From Pseudomonas pisciculturae (lineage in GTDB: Bacteria > Pseudomonadota > Gammaproteobacteria > Pseudomonadales > Pseudomonadaceae), in NCBI RefSeq assembly GCF_015461805.1, contig NZ_JACVZE010000006.1, positions 62,001 to 126,000 of the forward strand: DNA of 64,000 nucleotides. Reading direction: 5' to 3'. The position numbers and the translations under genes were made by a program. Below, piece after piece: positions 24,129-34,600 of the stretch (position 1 is its first letter; the number at the start of each line of letters is the position of its first letter). Below the pieces are notes generated by a model, which was not told where the DNA came from, searched no databases, and saw nothing but the letters and a program-made list of their open reading frames with translations.

Positions 24129-25034
24129 TTAAGCCAGGTTCTGCTCCGTCATCCTCTGTACAGCCAGGCGACGGTAGTGGGAAGGGGTCATGCCTTTAAG
24201 CTGCTGAAAGCGCCGGTTGAAATTGGAGATGTTGTTGAAGCCTGACTCAAAACACACATCCGTCACCGCCTTGTCGCCGTCAGCCAGCAACTCGCAAGAC
24301 TTGCTGATACGCAGCCGGTTAACGAATTCGATAAACGTGCGCCCGGTCGCCTGTTTAAACACTCGGGAGAAGTACGTCGGCTTCATGCCCAGGTAGTCCG
24401 CCACCTCTTCAAGCGGCAGTTCACGCGCATAGTGGGCAAAGATGTAGTCCACCGCGCGGTTGGTGCGGTCGATGCTGTGCTCATCGGCCAACTGCGGGGT
24501 GGTCACGCCTGACAGCAGTTGGTAATCCTCGCAGGCACTCAACACTTCCAGCAGGATAAAAAAGTGCCCCAGGCGCGCCATGCCTTGGGCGTCTTCGATG
24601 CATTGCATCAGGGTCATGGCCTGGGCGATGGTTTTCTTGCAGCGAAACTCGATGCCGTATTGCGCCCGTTCCAGCAGCGGAGACAGGGTCTTTAGCTCGG
24701 TGAAGATCTGGCTGCCGCTGCCCAACAGCTCATCGGTGAAGTTCACCAGCATGTCGCGCTTGGGCACCACCTCGTCTTCCTCTATCTGGCTGATCCAGTT
24801 ATGGGGCAAGTTGGGGCCGGTGAGGAACAAGCTTTCGGGGTAGAAGTTGCCGATGTAATCGCCGATGAACACCTTGCCCGAGCTGGCAACGATCAGGTGC
24901 AGCTCGTATTCCTTGTGGAAGTGCCAGCGCACCAGCGGGCAGGGGAAGCCGTGCTGGCGATAGATGATGGACAGACCGTTGTGATCGTCCATCAACTCGT
25001 AGGAAGGGTCGGTAATTCGCGTTGCTCGGGTCAT
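24129..25034 (-). CDS. mtlR: AraC-family activator of the mannitol operon
   Basis: Transcription factor of 301 residues. The N-terminal cupin (HFHKEYELHLIVASSGKVFI, about residues 38-60) binds the inducer; the C-terminal AraC/XylS domain has two helix-turn-helix units (LPLEEVADYLGMKPTYFSRV and VTDVCFESGFNNISNFNRRF). Its position directly upstream of mtlE on the same strand matches the described P. fluorescens mtl locus, where MtlR activates in response to mannitol, sorbitol or arabitol. Confidence 0.93.
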   Translation of the reverse strand: MTRATRITDPSYELMDDHNGLSIIYRQHGFPCPLVRWHFHKEYELHLIVASSGKVFIGDYIGNFYPESLFLTGPNLPHNWISQIEEDEVVPKRDMLVNFTDELLGSGSQIFTELKTLSPLLERAQYGIEFRCKKTIAQAMTLMQCIEDAQGMARLGHFFILLEVLSACEDYQLLSGVTTPQLADEHSIDRTNRAVDYIFAHYARELPLEEVADYLGMKPTYFSRVFKQATGRTFIEFVNRLRISKSCELLADGDKAVTDVCFESGFNNISNFNRRFQQLKGMTPSHYRRLAVQRMTEQNLA

Positions 25035-25106
25035 GCTGCCGTCGCTTTATTGTGATTGCTGCGTAGGATAATGCCCCCTCGCGCGCAACCTCGCCAGCGC
25101 CGGTGT

Positions 25107-26396
25107 TTAGACGTTACGGTTTTTCGCCTCGATCCACTGGGACATGTATTGCGTACTTTTATGCGCATGGTGGCGCAGCATGCTGCCGGTGAAGTTGTCG
25201 CGGCGGTGGTCGGCCAGGTTGGCGCGACATTGCATCAGGCATTCCAGCAGTGCCGGGCCATGGACGTTCTGGTCATAGCGACGAGCTAGCAGCTTACGGC
25301 CGTTTTCCTGGGCCTCGGTCCAGCGTTCGTGGTCTTGGTACAGCGCCACGGCAGCAGCAGCCAGGGCTGGGGCACTGTGTTCGATTACGCCCGGCCACGG
25401 CTGCTCGTCGCCCATGGCTTCGGCGCCGATGGGCGTGGTGACGTTGGGTGTGCCGCAAAGCATCGCATCTGCGAGCTTGCCCTTTATGCCGGCGCCAAAG
25501 CGCAACGGTGCCAGGCAGATACGCGCAGCGCTCATTACTTGCAGCGCATCTTCGGCCCAGTTCATTACATAAAAACCTTGGGCCGGGTTATGCAGCGCTG
25601 TGGCCTTGGGCGGTGTGTAAGAACCGTAGATGTGCAGCTGGGCGCCTGGCAATTGTTGGCGAATCAGCGGCCACAGGCTGTTCTTCATCCACAGCACGGC
25701 GTCCCAGTTGGGCGCGTGGCGAAAGTTGCCGATGCTGAGGAAGTGCGCGCGGTTTTCATACGCGGTGAAGGCTTCGGTCGGCGGCACCATCATCAGCGGG
25801 CACCAGTGGAGCAGGGCGGCGGGCACCTTGAATTGCTCGGTGAGCAGGCGGATTTCCACGTCAGAGATCATCAGGCTGATATCGCAGCGATAAATCGCAG
25901 CGATCTCACGCTTGGCCAGGTCAGTGACGGCCATCAGCTGGAACTCCTGCTCAAGAGCCGGAGTAAAGAGTGCGCTGAAGTCGTCGCTGTCAGGATGGGC
26001 CTTGAGTCGGTCCTTGAGGCGTTGGTGGCGGGCGTCGCGCAGGCTTTGCAGGTCGGAGGTCTCCAGTACGCGCAGGGCGTTGGGGCAGTGTTTCTCGACG
26101 CGCCAGCCGAATTGCTCTTCCATCATGAAGCGGTCGAACAGCACGATGTCTGGGGCTAGCTCGTGGATGAAGTCGTCGAAGCTGCTGTTGTTCAGCTCAA
26201 TGGCGCACTCGGCGATGCCCAGCACCTGCAAGTCGGCCTTGTGTTCGCCCAGTGCAGCCGGGCTGCTGAAAGTAATATCCCAATCTTGCGTAAGAAAAGT
26301 TTCCAGGATCTGCATCATATGCCCACCCGCGGCCGAGGAACGGGGCTCGGGCCAGACGTAACCAATGACCAGGACTTTGGTGGCAGGCTGTTTCAT
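25107..26396 (-). CDS. Glycosyltransferase, GT-B fold (family 4-like)
   Basis: Protein of 429 residues with an N-terminal Rossmann-like start (KVLVIGYVWPEPRSSAAGGH) and a C-terminal donor-binding half with SIGNFRHAPNWDAVLWMKNS and RICLAPLRFGAGIKGKLADAMLCGTP, whose E/G-rich loop resembles the nucleotide-sugar site of GT4 enzymes. No signal or TM segment is seen, so it is probably cytosolic. ATG 26396 begins the fold; 14 extra in-frame codons exist upstream (26438). No partner surface-polysaccharide genes are adjacent, so the acceptor is unknown. It is divergent from tpx. Confidence 0.82.
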   Translation of the reverse strand: MKQPATKVLVIGYVWPEPRSSAAGGHMMQILETFLTQDWDITFSSPAALGEHKADLQVLGIAECAIELNNSSFDDFIHELAPDIVLFDRFMMEEQFGWRVEKHCPNALRVLETSDLQSLRDARHQRLKDRLKAHPDSDDFSALFTPALEQEFQLMAVTDLAKREIAAIYRCDISLMISDVEIRLLTEQFKVPAALLHWCPLMMVPPTEAFTAYENRAHFLSIGNFRHAPNWDAVLWMKNSLWPLIRQQLPGAQLHIYGSYTPPKATALHNPAQGFYVMNWAEDALQVMSAARICLAPLRFGAGIKGKLADAMLCGTPNVTTPIGAEAMGDEQPWPGVIEHSAPALAAAAVALYQDHERWTEAQENGRKLLARRYDQNVHGPALLECLMQCRANLADHRRDNFTGSMLRHHAHKSTQYMSQWIEAKNRNV

Positions 26397-26554
26397 CGAC
26401 AACAGGATCCTTGAAGGGCAGGGCGCAAAGACCGCCATTAAACCATACGCGGCGATATGACAATTTATGTCTGGCGGTAGGTAGCCACCGTACTTTGTGG
26501 TTAACTTCCGCCTCTCGAATTCGTTTCAATAAACCCAGCATAAGGATTCTGTTC

Positions 26555-27055
26555 ATGGCTCAAGTCACCCTCAAAGGCAACCCGGTCCAGGTTGAAGGCG
26601 AACTGCCACAAGTCGGCACTCAAGCGCCTGAGTTCACCCTGACCGCCGGCGACCTGTCGGATGCAACCCTGGCCACTTTCGCCGGCAAGCGCAAAGTGCT
26701 GAACATCTTCCCAAGCGTTGACACCCCGACTTGCGCCACGTCGGTGCGCAAATTCAACGCCCAGGCCAACGAAGTCGCCAACACTGTTGTGCTGTGCATC
26801 TCTTCGGACCTGCCGTTTGCCCAAGCGCGCTTCTGCGGCTCCGAAGGCCTGGAAAACGTGAAGAACCTATCGGACTTCCGCAGTGCCGCGTTCTCCCAGG
26901 ATTACGGCGTAGACATCGTTGACGGCCCGCTGCGCAGCCTGACCGCCCGCGCCGTGGTGGTATTGGATGAAAACAACAACGTGCTGCACAGCGAACTGGT
27001 GAGCGAAATCGCCCACGAGCCAAACTACGAAGCCGCCCTGGCTGTTTTGAAGTAA
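26555..27055 (+). CDS. tpx: Thiol peroxidase
   Basis: Atypical 2-Cys peroxiredoxin of 166 residues that reduces lipid and other hydroperoxides with thioredoxin. Peroxidatic Cys60 lies in SVDTPTCATSVRKF and resolving Cys94 in AQARFCGSEG, matching E. coli Tpx Cys61/Cys95. The start MAQVTLKGNPVQVEGELPQV is typical. A hairpin with a T-rich tail follows 54 bases after the stop. Gene stands alone. Confidence 0.96.
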   Translation: MAQVTLKGNPVQVEGELPQVGTQAPEFTLTAGDLSDATLATFAGKRKVLNIFPSVDTPTCATSVRKFNAQANEVANTVVLCISSDLPFAQARFCGSEGLENVKNLSDFRSAAFSQDYGVDIVDGPLRSLTARAVVVLDENNNVLHSELVSEIAHEPNYEAALAVLK

Positions 27056-27108
27056 TTGATTCTGCGCGTTACTGTCGTTTTGCAGTAACACGCGTGCTAC
27101 ATGATTGC

Positions 27109-27138
27109 GGCCTGGCCTAGTCCAGGCCGTTTTCATTT
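27109..27138 (+). terminator. Probable terminator after tpx
   Basis: GGCCTGG-CCTAGT-CCAGGCC (27109-27128) then GTTTTCATTT. An additional imperfect stem, CGCGTTACTG with CAGTAACACGCG (about 27065-27094), lies just before it. Confidence 0.65.
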
Positions 27139-27184
27139 AAGCGTCAAACGCTTAGCGAAATAGCGACTGGACTAAGCTCAGTCG
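27139..27184. promoter_or_regulatory. Two small palindromes upstream of muxA
   Basis: AAGCGT-CAA-ACGCTT (27139-27153) and CGACTG-N9-CAGTCG (27164-27184) lie 103-148 bases upstream of the muxA start. They could be operator sites for the efflux operon. No regulator gene is adjacent, and no consensus was matched. Confidence 0.3.
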
Positions 27185-27286
27185 TTAAAAGTTGTAAGCC
27201 CAAGGTAAATAGCCGGTAAAGGCGCTTTTCTAAACGCGCTCCAGTGCTTATCTTTCAGCCTCCCAAAGAAGAAGCTCTCGCGCCCA

Positions 27287-28585
27287 ATGGTTGATCACTC
27301 CATGCAATCGTCCCCCCGTAAGTCCCGTCGCTGGCTGTTTGGCCTGCTTGTACTGCTGGTTATCGCCGGCCTGTGCTGGAAATTCTGGCCAAGCAGTGCC
27401 GCCCATAACGACGCGCCAGCGGGCCGTACCAGCAAGACCGGCATGGCGCGTCCGGGCTTCGGTGGCTCCACCGGCCCAGTGCCGGTGAGAGTGGCGCCGG
27501 CGGTGTTGGGGGAGTTCCCGGTGTACTACAAGGCCTTGGGCACGGTGACCGCGCTCAATACCATCAATGTGCGCAGCCGGGTAGGCGGCGAGTTGGTCAA
27601 GATCGCTTTTGAAGAAGGGCAGATGGTCAAGGCCGGCGACCTGCTGGCCGAGATCGACCCACGCAGCTACCAGAACGCCTTGCTCCAGGCCCAGGGCACG
27701 CTGCTGCAAAACCAGGCCCAGTTGAAAAACGCCCAGGTCGACGTGCAGCGTTATCGCGATCTGTACGCCCAGGACAGTATCGCCAAACAAACCCTGGACA
27801 CCGCCGAAGCGCTGGTCTTGCAATACCAGGGCACGGTCAAGACCAACCAGGGCGCGGTGGATGACGCCAAGCTAAACCTCGAATTCACCAAGATCCGCGC
27901 ACCGATCGGTGGCCGCGTCGGTTTGCGCCAGATCGACGTGGGCAACCTGGTGTCGGCCAATGACACCACCTTTATCGCCGTAATCACCCAGACCCAACCC
28001 ATCAGCGTGGCCTTTACCCTGCCAGAAAACACCCTCGACACCGTGCTCGCCCGCTACCACGCCGGCAACAAGCTGCCCGTGGAGGCCTGGGACCGTGGCG
28101 ACGTGAAAAAGCAGGCGGTCGGTGTGCTGCAAAGCCTCGACAACCAGATCGACGTCACCACCGGCACCCTGAAATTCAAGGGTCGCTTCGATAACAAGGA
28201 CCAGGCGCTGTTCCCCAACCAGTTCGTCAACGTGCACCTGCTGGCCGACACCCTGCACAACGTGGTGCTGGCGCCGTCTGCCGCGATCCAGTTCGGCAAT
28301 AGCGGCACCTTTGTCTACAAGCTCGATGGTGACAAGAAGGTCAAGGTCCAGCCGCTGGTGTTGGGCGACACCGACGGCGACAACACTGTGATCAAGGAAG
28401 GCCTGGTCGCTGGCGACCGCGTGGTGTTGGAAGGTACAGATCGCTTGAAGGAAGGCAGTGAGATCGAAGTGGTCAACGACAGCAGCGAAGTGCTGACCAC
28501 CCCGACCGAACACCTGCAAGGCAAGCCCGCCGCTAAAGGGGAGACCGGTGCCAGCGCCGGCAAGGCGCAAAAGGTCGGTTCATGA
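27287..28585 (+). CDS. muxA: RND efflux periplasmic adaptor (MuxA/MdtA)
   Basis: Membrane-fusion protein of 432 residues. A signal-anchor (WLFGLLVLLVIAGLCWKFWP, about 17-36) has no lipobox, unlike the adaptor at 3-4 kb. Lipoyl and hairpin segments (VRSRVGGELVKIAFEEGQMV ... TKIRAPIGGRVGLRQIDVGN) and a barrel domain follow. Start ATG 27287 is kept; ATG 27302 (MQSSPRKSRR) is the alternative and neither has a strong ribosome site. The stop overlaps muxB by ATGA. Adaptor + two permeases + outer-membrane channel is the MuxABC-OpmB arrangement of P. aeruginosa (MdtABC in E. coli). Confidence 0.93.
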   Translation: MVDHSMQSSPRKSRRWLFGLLVLLVIAGLCWKFWPSSAAHNDAPAGRTSKTGMARPGFGGSTGPVPVRVAPAVLGEFPVYYKALGTVTALNTINVRSRVGGELVKIAFEEGQMVKAGDLLAEIDPRSYQNALLQAQGTLLQNQAQLKNAQVDVQRYRDLYAQDSIAKQTLDTAEALVLQYQGTVKTNQGAVDDAKLNLEFTKIRAPIGGRVGLRQIDVGNLVSANDTTFIAVITQTQPISVAFTLPENTLDTVLARYHAGNKLPVEAWDRGDVKKQAVGVLQSLDNQIDVTTGTLKFKGRFDNKDQALFPNQFVNVHLLADTLHNVVLAPSAAIQFGNSGTFVYKLDGDKKVKVQPLVLGDTDGDNTVIKEGLVAGDRVVLEGTDRLKEGSEIEVVNDSSEVLTTPTEHLQGKPAAKGETGASAGKAQKVGS

Positions 28586-31500
28586 ACCTGTCGCGGCTGT
28601 TTATCCTTCGCCCGGTCGCGACCACGCTGAGCATGCTGGCCATTGTCCTGGCCGGCATTATTGCTTACCGCCTGTTGCCAGTGTCGGCGTTGCCCCAGGT
28701 GGACTACCCCACTATACGGGTAATGACCCTGTACCCCGGCGCCAGCCCGGACGTGATGACCAGTGCCGTCACCGCGCCGCTTGAGCGCCAGTTCGGGCAA
28801 ATGCCCGGCCTTACACAAATGGCGTCCACCAGCTCCGGCGGCGCCTCGGTGCTGACCCTGCGGTTTAACCTCGACGTCAACATGGACGTCGCCGAGCAAC
28901 AGGTGCAGGCCGCGATCAACGCGGCTACCAACCTGTTGCCCAAGGATTTACCGGCGCCGCCGGTGTACAACAAGGTCAACCCGGCGGATACCCCGGTGCT
29001 GACCCTGGCCGTCACCTCCAAGACCATGTTGCTGCCCAAGCTCAATGACCTGGTCGATACGCGCATGGCGCAGAAAATTGCCCAGATCAGCGGCGTCGGC
29101 ATGGTCAGCATCGCGGGCGGCCAGCGCCAGGCCGTGCGCATCAAGGTGAACCCTGAAGCCCTGGCGGCCAACGGCTTGAACCTGTCCGACGTGCGCACCC
29201 TCATCGCCGCGTCCAACGTGAACCAGCCCAAGGGCAACTTCGACGGCCCCACCCGCGTCTCGATGCTCGACGCCAATGACCAGTTGGTGTCACCCCAGCA
29301 ATACGCAGAATTGATCCTGGCCTACAACAACGGCGCACCGTTGCGCCTCAAGGACGTGGCACAGATCGTCGACGGTGCCGAAAACGAACGCCTCGCTGCC
29401 TGGGCCAATGAAAACCAGGCCGTGCTGCTCAATATCCAGCGCCAGCCCGGTGCCAACGTGATCGAGGTGGTCGACCGCATCAAAGCGTTGCTGCCGAGCA
29501 TCACCGACAACCTGCCGGCTGGCCTGGATGTGACGGTGCTCACCGACCGCACCCAGACCATCCGCGCCTCGGTCACCGATGTGCAACACGAATTGCTGAT
29601 CGCCATTGCCTTGGTGGTGATGGTGACCTTCCTGTTCCTGCGCCGGGTCAGCGCCACGATTATTCCTTCCATCGCTGTGCCGCTCTCGTTGATCGGCACC
29701 TTTGGCGTGATGTACCTGGCGGGCTTCTCCATCAACAACCTGACGTTGATGGCCCTGACCATCGCCACCGGTTTTGTGGTGGACGACGCCATCGTGATGC
29801 TGGAGAACATCTCCCGCTACATCGAGGAGGGCGAGACGCCGATGGCCGCCGCACTCAAGGGCGCCAAGCAGATCGGCTTCACCTTGATTTCCCTGACCCT
29901 GTCGCTGATCGCGGTATTGATCCCGCTGCTGTTCATGGCCGACGTGGTAGGGCGCTTGTTCCGCGAATTTGCTATCACCCTGGCGGTTGCGATCCTGATT
30001 TCCCTGGTAGTGTCCCTCACGTTGACGCCGATGATGTGCGCGCGTTTGCTCAAGCGCGAACCCAAGGAAGAAGAACAAAGCCGTTTCTATAAGGCCAGCG
30101 GTGCTTGGATCGACTGGTTGATCGCAGCGTATGCGCGCCAGTTGCAATGGGTGCTCAAGCACCAGCCGCTGACCCTGCTGGTGGCCATCGCCACCCTTGG
30201 CCTGACCGTGTTGCTGTACCTGGTGGTGCCCAAGGGTTTTTTCCCGGTGCAGGACACCGGGGTTATCCAGGGTATTTCCGAAGCGCCGCAATCGATTTCC
30301 TTCGCGGCCATGAGCCAGCGTCAGCAGGAACTGGCCAAAATCATCCTGGCTGACCCATCGGTTGAGAGCCTGTCGTCCTACATCGGCGTGGATGGTGACA
30401 ACGCGACCCTTAACAGCGGGCGCCTGCTGATCAACCTCAAGCCCCACGGCCAGCGCGACTTGAGCGCGGCCGAGGTGATTACGCGCCTGCAACCGGAAAT
30501 CGACAAACTGGTGGGCATTCGCCTCTACATGCAGCCGGTGCAAGACCTGACTATCGAAGACCGCGTAAGCCGCACCCAGTACCAGTTCAGCATGTCGTCG
30601 CCAGACGCCGATCTGTTGGCGCTGTGGAGTGACAAGCTGGTGCATGCCCTGAGCCAGTTGCCGGAACTCACCGACGTTGCCAGCGACCTGCAAGACAAAG
30701 GCCTGCAAGTGTTCCTGGTGATCGACCGTGACGCGGCCTCGCGCCTGGGCGTGAGTGTGTCGACTATTACCGACGCGTTGTATGACGCCTTTGGGCAGCG
30801 GCAGATTTCGACCATTTATACCCAGGCCAGCCAATACCGTGTGGTGTTGCAGGCCCAGTCCGGCGAAACCCTTGGCCCTGATGCGCTGAACCAGATCCAC
30901 GTGAAAACCACCGAGGGCGGCCAGGTACGGCTTTCCAGCCTAGCCCGCGTGGAGCAGCGCCAGGCGCAGTTGGCGATTGCCCATATCGGCCAGTTCCCGG
31001 CGGTGATGATGTCGTTCAATCTGGCGCCCGGTGTGGCGTTGGGCAAGGGCGTGGAACTGATCAACCAAACCCAGAAAGACATCGGCATGCCGGTGGGGGT
31101 GCAAACCCAGTTCCAGGGCGCGGCGCAGGCATTTGAGGCGTCGCTGTCGAGCACGTTGCTGCTGATTTTGGCGGCGGTGGTGACCATGTACATCGTGCTG
31201 GGTGTGCTCTATGAGAGCTATATCCACCCGATCACCATTCTTTCCACCTTGCCATCCGCTGCTGTGGGGGCCTTGCTGGCTTTGCTGCTCAGCGGCAATG
31301 ACTTGGGCATGATTGCGATCATCGGCATTATTTTGCTGATCGGTATCGTGAAAAAGAACGCGATCATGATGATCGACTTCGCCCTCGATGCTGAGCGTAA
31401 TCAAGGCCTGGACCCGCAGACCGCCATCTACCAGGCCGCGCTGTTGCGCTTCCGGCCGATCCTGATGACTACCCTGGCCGCGTTGTTTGGTGCGGTGCCG

Positions 31501-31683
31501 TTGATGTTGGCCACCGGTTCCGGTGCCGAGTTGCGCCAGCCCCTGGGCCTGGTGATGGTGGGTGGTCTGCTGGTGAGCCAGGTATTGACCCTGTTCACCA
31601 CGCCGGTCATTTACCTGTACTTCGATCGCCTGGGCCGTCGCTGGCGCAAAGAGCCGCAACGCCTGGAGCCGGTTGAGCCATGA
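28582..31683 (+). CDS. muxB: RND efflux permease subunit MuxB (MdtB)
   Basis: HAE1 RND transporter of 1033 residues, full length. It starts MNLSRLFILRPVATTLSMLA; the TM4 Asp pair is in TGFVVDDAIVMLENISRY and the TM10 lysine in GIVKKNAIMMIDFALDAE. It pairs with MuxC to form a heteromeric trimer, an arrangement established for MdtBC. Four-base ATGA overlaps with muxA and muxC indicate tight coupling. Confidence 0.95.
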   Translation: MNLSRLFILRPVATTLSMLAIVLAGIIAYRLLPVSALPQVDYPTIRVMTLYPGASPDVMTSAVTAPLERQFGQMPGLTQMASTSSGGASVLTLRFNLDVNMDVAEQQVQAAINAATNLLPKDLPAPPVYNKVNPADTPVLTLAVTSKTMLLPKLNDLVDTRMAQKIAQISGVGMVSIAGGQRQAVRIKVNPEALAANGLNLSDVRTLIAASNVNQPKGNFDGPTRVSMLDANDQLVSPQQYAELILAYNNGAPLRLKDVAQIVDGAENERLAAWANENQAVLLNIQRQPGANVIEVVDRIKALLPSITDNLPAGLDVTVLTDRTQTIRASVTDVQHELLIAIALVVMVTFLFLRRVSATIIPSIAVPLSLIGTFGVMYLAGFSINNLTLMALTIATGFVVDDAIVMLENISRYIEEGETPMAAALKGAKQIGFTLISLTLSLIAVLIPLLFMADVVGRLFREFAITLAVAILISLVVSLTLTPMMCARLLKREPKEEEQSRFYKASGAWIDWLIAAYARQLQWVLKHQPLTLLVAIATLGLTVLLYLVVPKGFFPVQDTGVIQGISEAPQSISFAAMSQRQQELAKIILADPSVESLSSYIGVDGDNATLNSGRLLINLKPHGQRDLSAAEVITRLQPEIDKLVGIRLYMQPVQDLTIEDRVSRTQYQFSMSSPDADLLALWSDKLVHALSQLPELTDVASDLQDKGLQVFLVIDRDAASRLGVSVSTITDALYDAFGQRQISTIYTQASQYRVVLQAQSGETLGPDALNQIHVKTTEGGQVRLSSLARVEQRQAQLAIAHIGQFPAVMMSFNLAPGVALGKGVELINQTQKDIGMPVGVQTQFQGAAQAFEASLSSTLLLILAAVVTMYIVLGVLYESYIHPITILSTLPSAAVGALLALLLSGNDLGMIAIIGIILLIGIVKKNAIMMIDFALDAERNQGLDPQTAIYQAALLRFRPILMTTLAALFGAVPLMLATGSGAELRQPLGLVMVGGLLVSQVLTLFTTPVIYLYFDRLGRRWRKEPQRLEPVEP

Positions 31684-34600
31684 ACCTGTCCGGACCTTTC
31701 ATTCGCCGGCCGGTAGCTACCATGTTGCTGAGCCTGGCGATCATGCTGCTGGGCGGCGTGAGCTTCAACCTGTTGCCGGTGTCGCCGCTGCCGCAGATCG
31801 ACTTCCCGGTGATCGTGGTGTCGGCTAGCTTGCCCGGCGCGAGCCCCGAGGTGATGGCGTCTACCGTGGCCACGCCGCTGGAGCGCTCATTCGGCGCGAT
31901 TGCCGGCATTACCACCATGAGCAGTTCGTCGAGCCAGGGCTCGACGCGGGTGATCCTGGCATTCGACTCCGACCGTGATATCAACGGCGCAGCGCGGGAA
32001 GTGCAGGCGGCGATCAACGCCTCGCGCAACCTGTTGCCCAGCGGCATGCGCAGCATGCCCACCTATAAGAAGATCAACCCTTCCCAGGCACCGATCATGG
32101 TGCTGTCGCTGACCTCCGATGTGTTGCAGAAGGGCCAGCTGTACGACTTGGCCTCGACGATTCTGTCGCAAAGCCTGTCGCAGGTGCCGGGTGTGGGCGA
32201 AGTGCAGATCGGCGGCAGCTCCCTGCCGGCGGTGCGTATTGAGCTTGAGCCCAAGGCCCTCGATCAATACGGCGTAGCCTTGGACGATGTGCGCAACACC
32301 ATCGCCAATGCCAACCAGCGCCGGCCTAAAGGCTCACTGGAAGACAGCGAGCGCAACTGGCAGATCCAGGCCAACGATCAACTGGAAAAAGCCAAAGACT
32401 ACGAACCGCTGCTGATTCGCTACCAAAACGGCGCGGCCCTGCGCCTTGGGGATGTGGCCAAGATCAGCGACGGCGTCGAAGACCGCTACAACAGTGGTTT
32501 CTTCAACAACGAGCCGGCGGTGCTGCTGGTAATCAACCGTCAGTCCGGCGCGAATATCATCGAGACCGTGCGGCAGATCAAGGCCCAGTTACCGGCGTTG
32601 CAGGCGGTGTTGCCGTCCAGCGTCAAGCTGAACCTGGCCATGGACCGCTCGCCAGTGATCACCGCCACCTTGCATGAAGCCGAGATGACCCTGCTGATTG
32701 CCGTGGCACTGGTGGTGCTGGTGGTGTACCTGTTTCTCGGTAACTTCCGTGCGTCCTTGATCCCGACCCTGGCAGTACCCGTGTCGCTGGTGGGCACCTT
32801 TGCAGTCATGTACCTGTTTGGCTTCTCGCTGAACAACTTCTCGCTGATGGCGTTGATCCTTGCCACCGGCCTGGTGGTGGACGACGCCATTGTGGTGCTG
32901 GAGAACATTTCGCGGCATATCGACGAGGGCGTGCCGCCGATGAAGGCGGCGTACCTGGGCGCCCAGGAAGTCGGCTTTACCTTGTTGTCGATGAACGTGT
33001 CGTTGGTGGCGGTGTTCCTGTCCATCCTGTTTATGGGTGGGATTGTCACCAACCTGTTTCGCGAGTTTTCCATCACCTTGTCGGCGGCGATCATCGTTTC
33101 ATTGGTGGTCTCGCTGACCTTGACCCCGATGCTCTGCGCTCGCTGGCTCAAGCCCCATGTGAAAGGGCAGATGAGCGGTTTGCAGCGCTGGAGCCAGAAG
33201 GTCAACGACCGCATGGTCGCCGGCTACGCCACCAGCCTGGACTGGGTGCTGCGTCACCGCCGACTGACCCTGCTCAGCCTGTTGGTCACCGTGGGCGTGA
33301 ACGTCGCGTTGTACGTGGTGGTGCCGAAAACCTTCATGCCCCAGCAGGACACCGGTCAGTTGATCGGCTTTGTGCGCGGCGATGACGGGCTGTCGTTCAA
33401 TGTGATGCAGCCGAAGATGGAGACGTTCCGTGTCGCTGTGCTCAAAGACCCGGCTGTGCAAAGCGTGGCCGGTTTTATCGGTGGCAACAACGGCACCAAC
33501 AATGCGGTGATGCTGGTACGCCTCAAGCCCATCAGCGAACGCAAGATCTCGGCCCAGGGCGTGATCGAGCGGCTACGTAAAAACGTGCCGCTGGTACCCG
33601 GTGGGCGCCTGTTTCTGATGGCCGACCAGGACCTGCAATTTGGTGGCAGCCGCGACCAGAGCAGCGCGCAATATTCCTACATCCTGCAAAGTGGCGACCT
33701 GGCCGCGTTGCGCCTGTGGTACCCGAAAGTGGTCGCCGCCTTGCGTGAGCTGCCGGAACTCACGGCCATCGACGCCCGCGAAGGGCGGGGCGCAGCGCAG
33801 GTCACGCTGGTGGTTGACCGTGACCAGGCCAAGCGCCTGGGCATCGACATGAGCATGGTGACGTCGGTGCTCAACAACGCCTACAGCCAGCGGCAGATTT
33901 CCACCATCTACGACAGCCTCAACCAGTACCAGGTGGTGATGGAGGTCAACCCCAAATACGCCCAAGACCCGATCACCCTCAACCAGATGCAAGTGATCAC
34001 CGCCGATGGCGCACGGGTGCCGCTGTCGACCATTGCCCATTATGAGAACAGCCTGGCCGATGACCGCGTCAGCCATGAAGGCCAGTTTGCTTCAGAAAAC
34101 ATCGCCTTCGACATGGCTCCCGGCGTGACGGTAGAGAAGGGCACGGCGGCCATCGAGCGGGCGATTGCCAAGGTCGGCCTGCCGGAAGATGTGATCGCCA
34201 AGATGGCTGGCACGGCCGATGCGTTTGCGGCCACCCAGAAAGGTCAGCCGTTCATGATCCTCGGCGCTTTGGTGGCGGTGTACCTGGTGCTGGGTATTTT
34301 GTATGAAAGCTATATTCACCCGCTGACGATTCTCTCGACGTTGCCGTCGGCGGGTGTCGGCGCCATGCTCGCCATCTACCTGACGGGGGGCGAGTTCAGC
34401 CTGATTTCGCTGCTGGGCCTGTTCCTGTTGATTGGCGTGGTGAAAAAGAACGCGATCTTGATGATCGACCTGGCCTTGCAGCTGGAGCGTAACGACGGCA
34501 TGGGCCCGCTGGAATCGATTCGCAGTGCTTGCCTGTTGCGGTTGCGACCGATCCTGATGACCACGCTGGCGGCCATCCTCGGTGCCTTGCCCTTGCTGCT

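Noticed and set aside
29290..30900. A 536-codon open frame antisense to muxB
   Set aside because: It is a shadow of muxB with low-complexity composition and no start signals.
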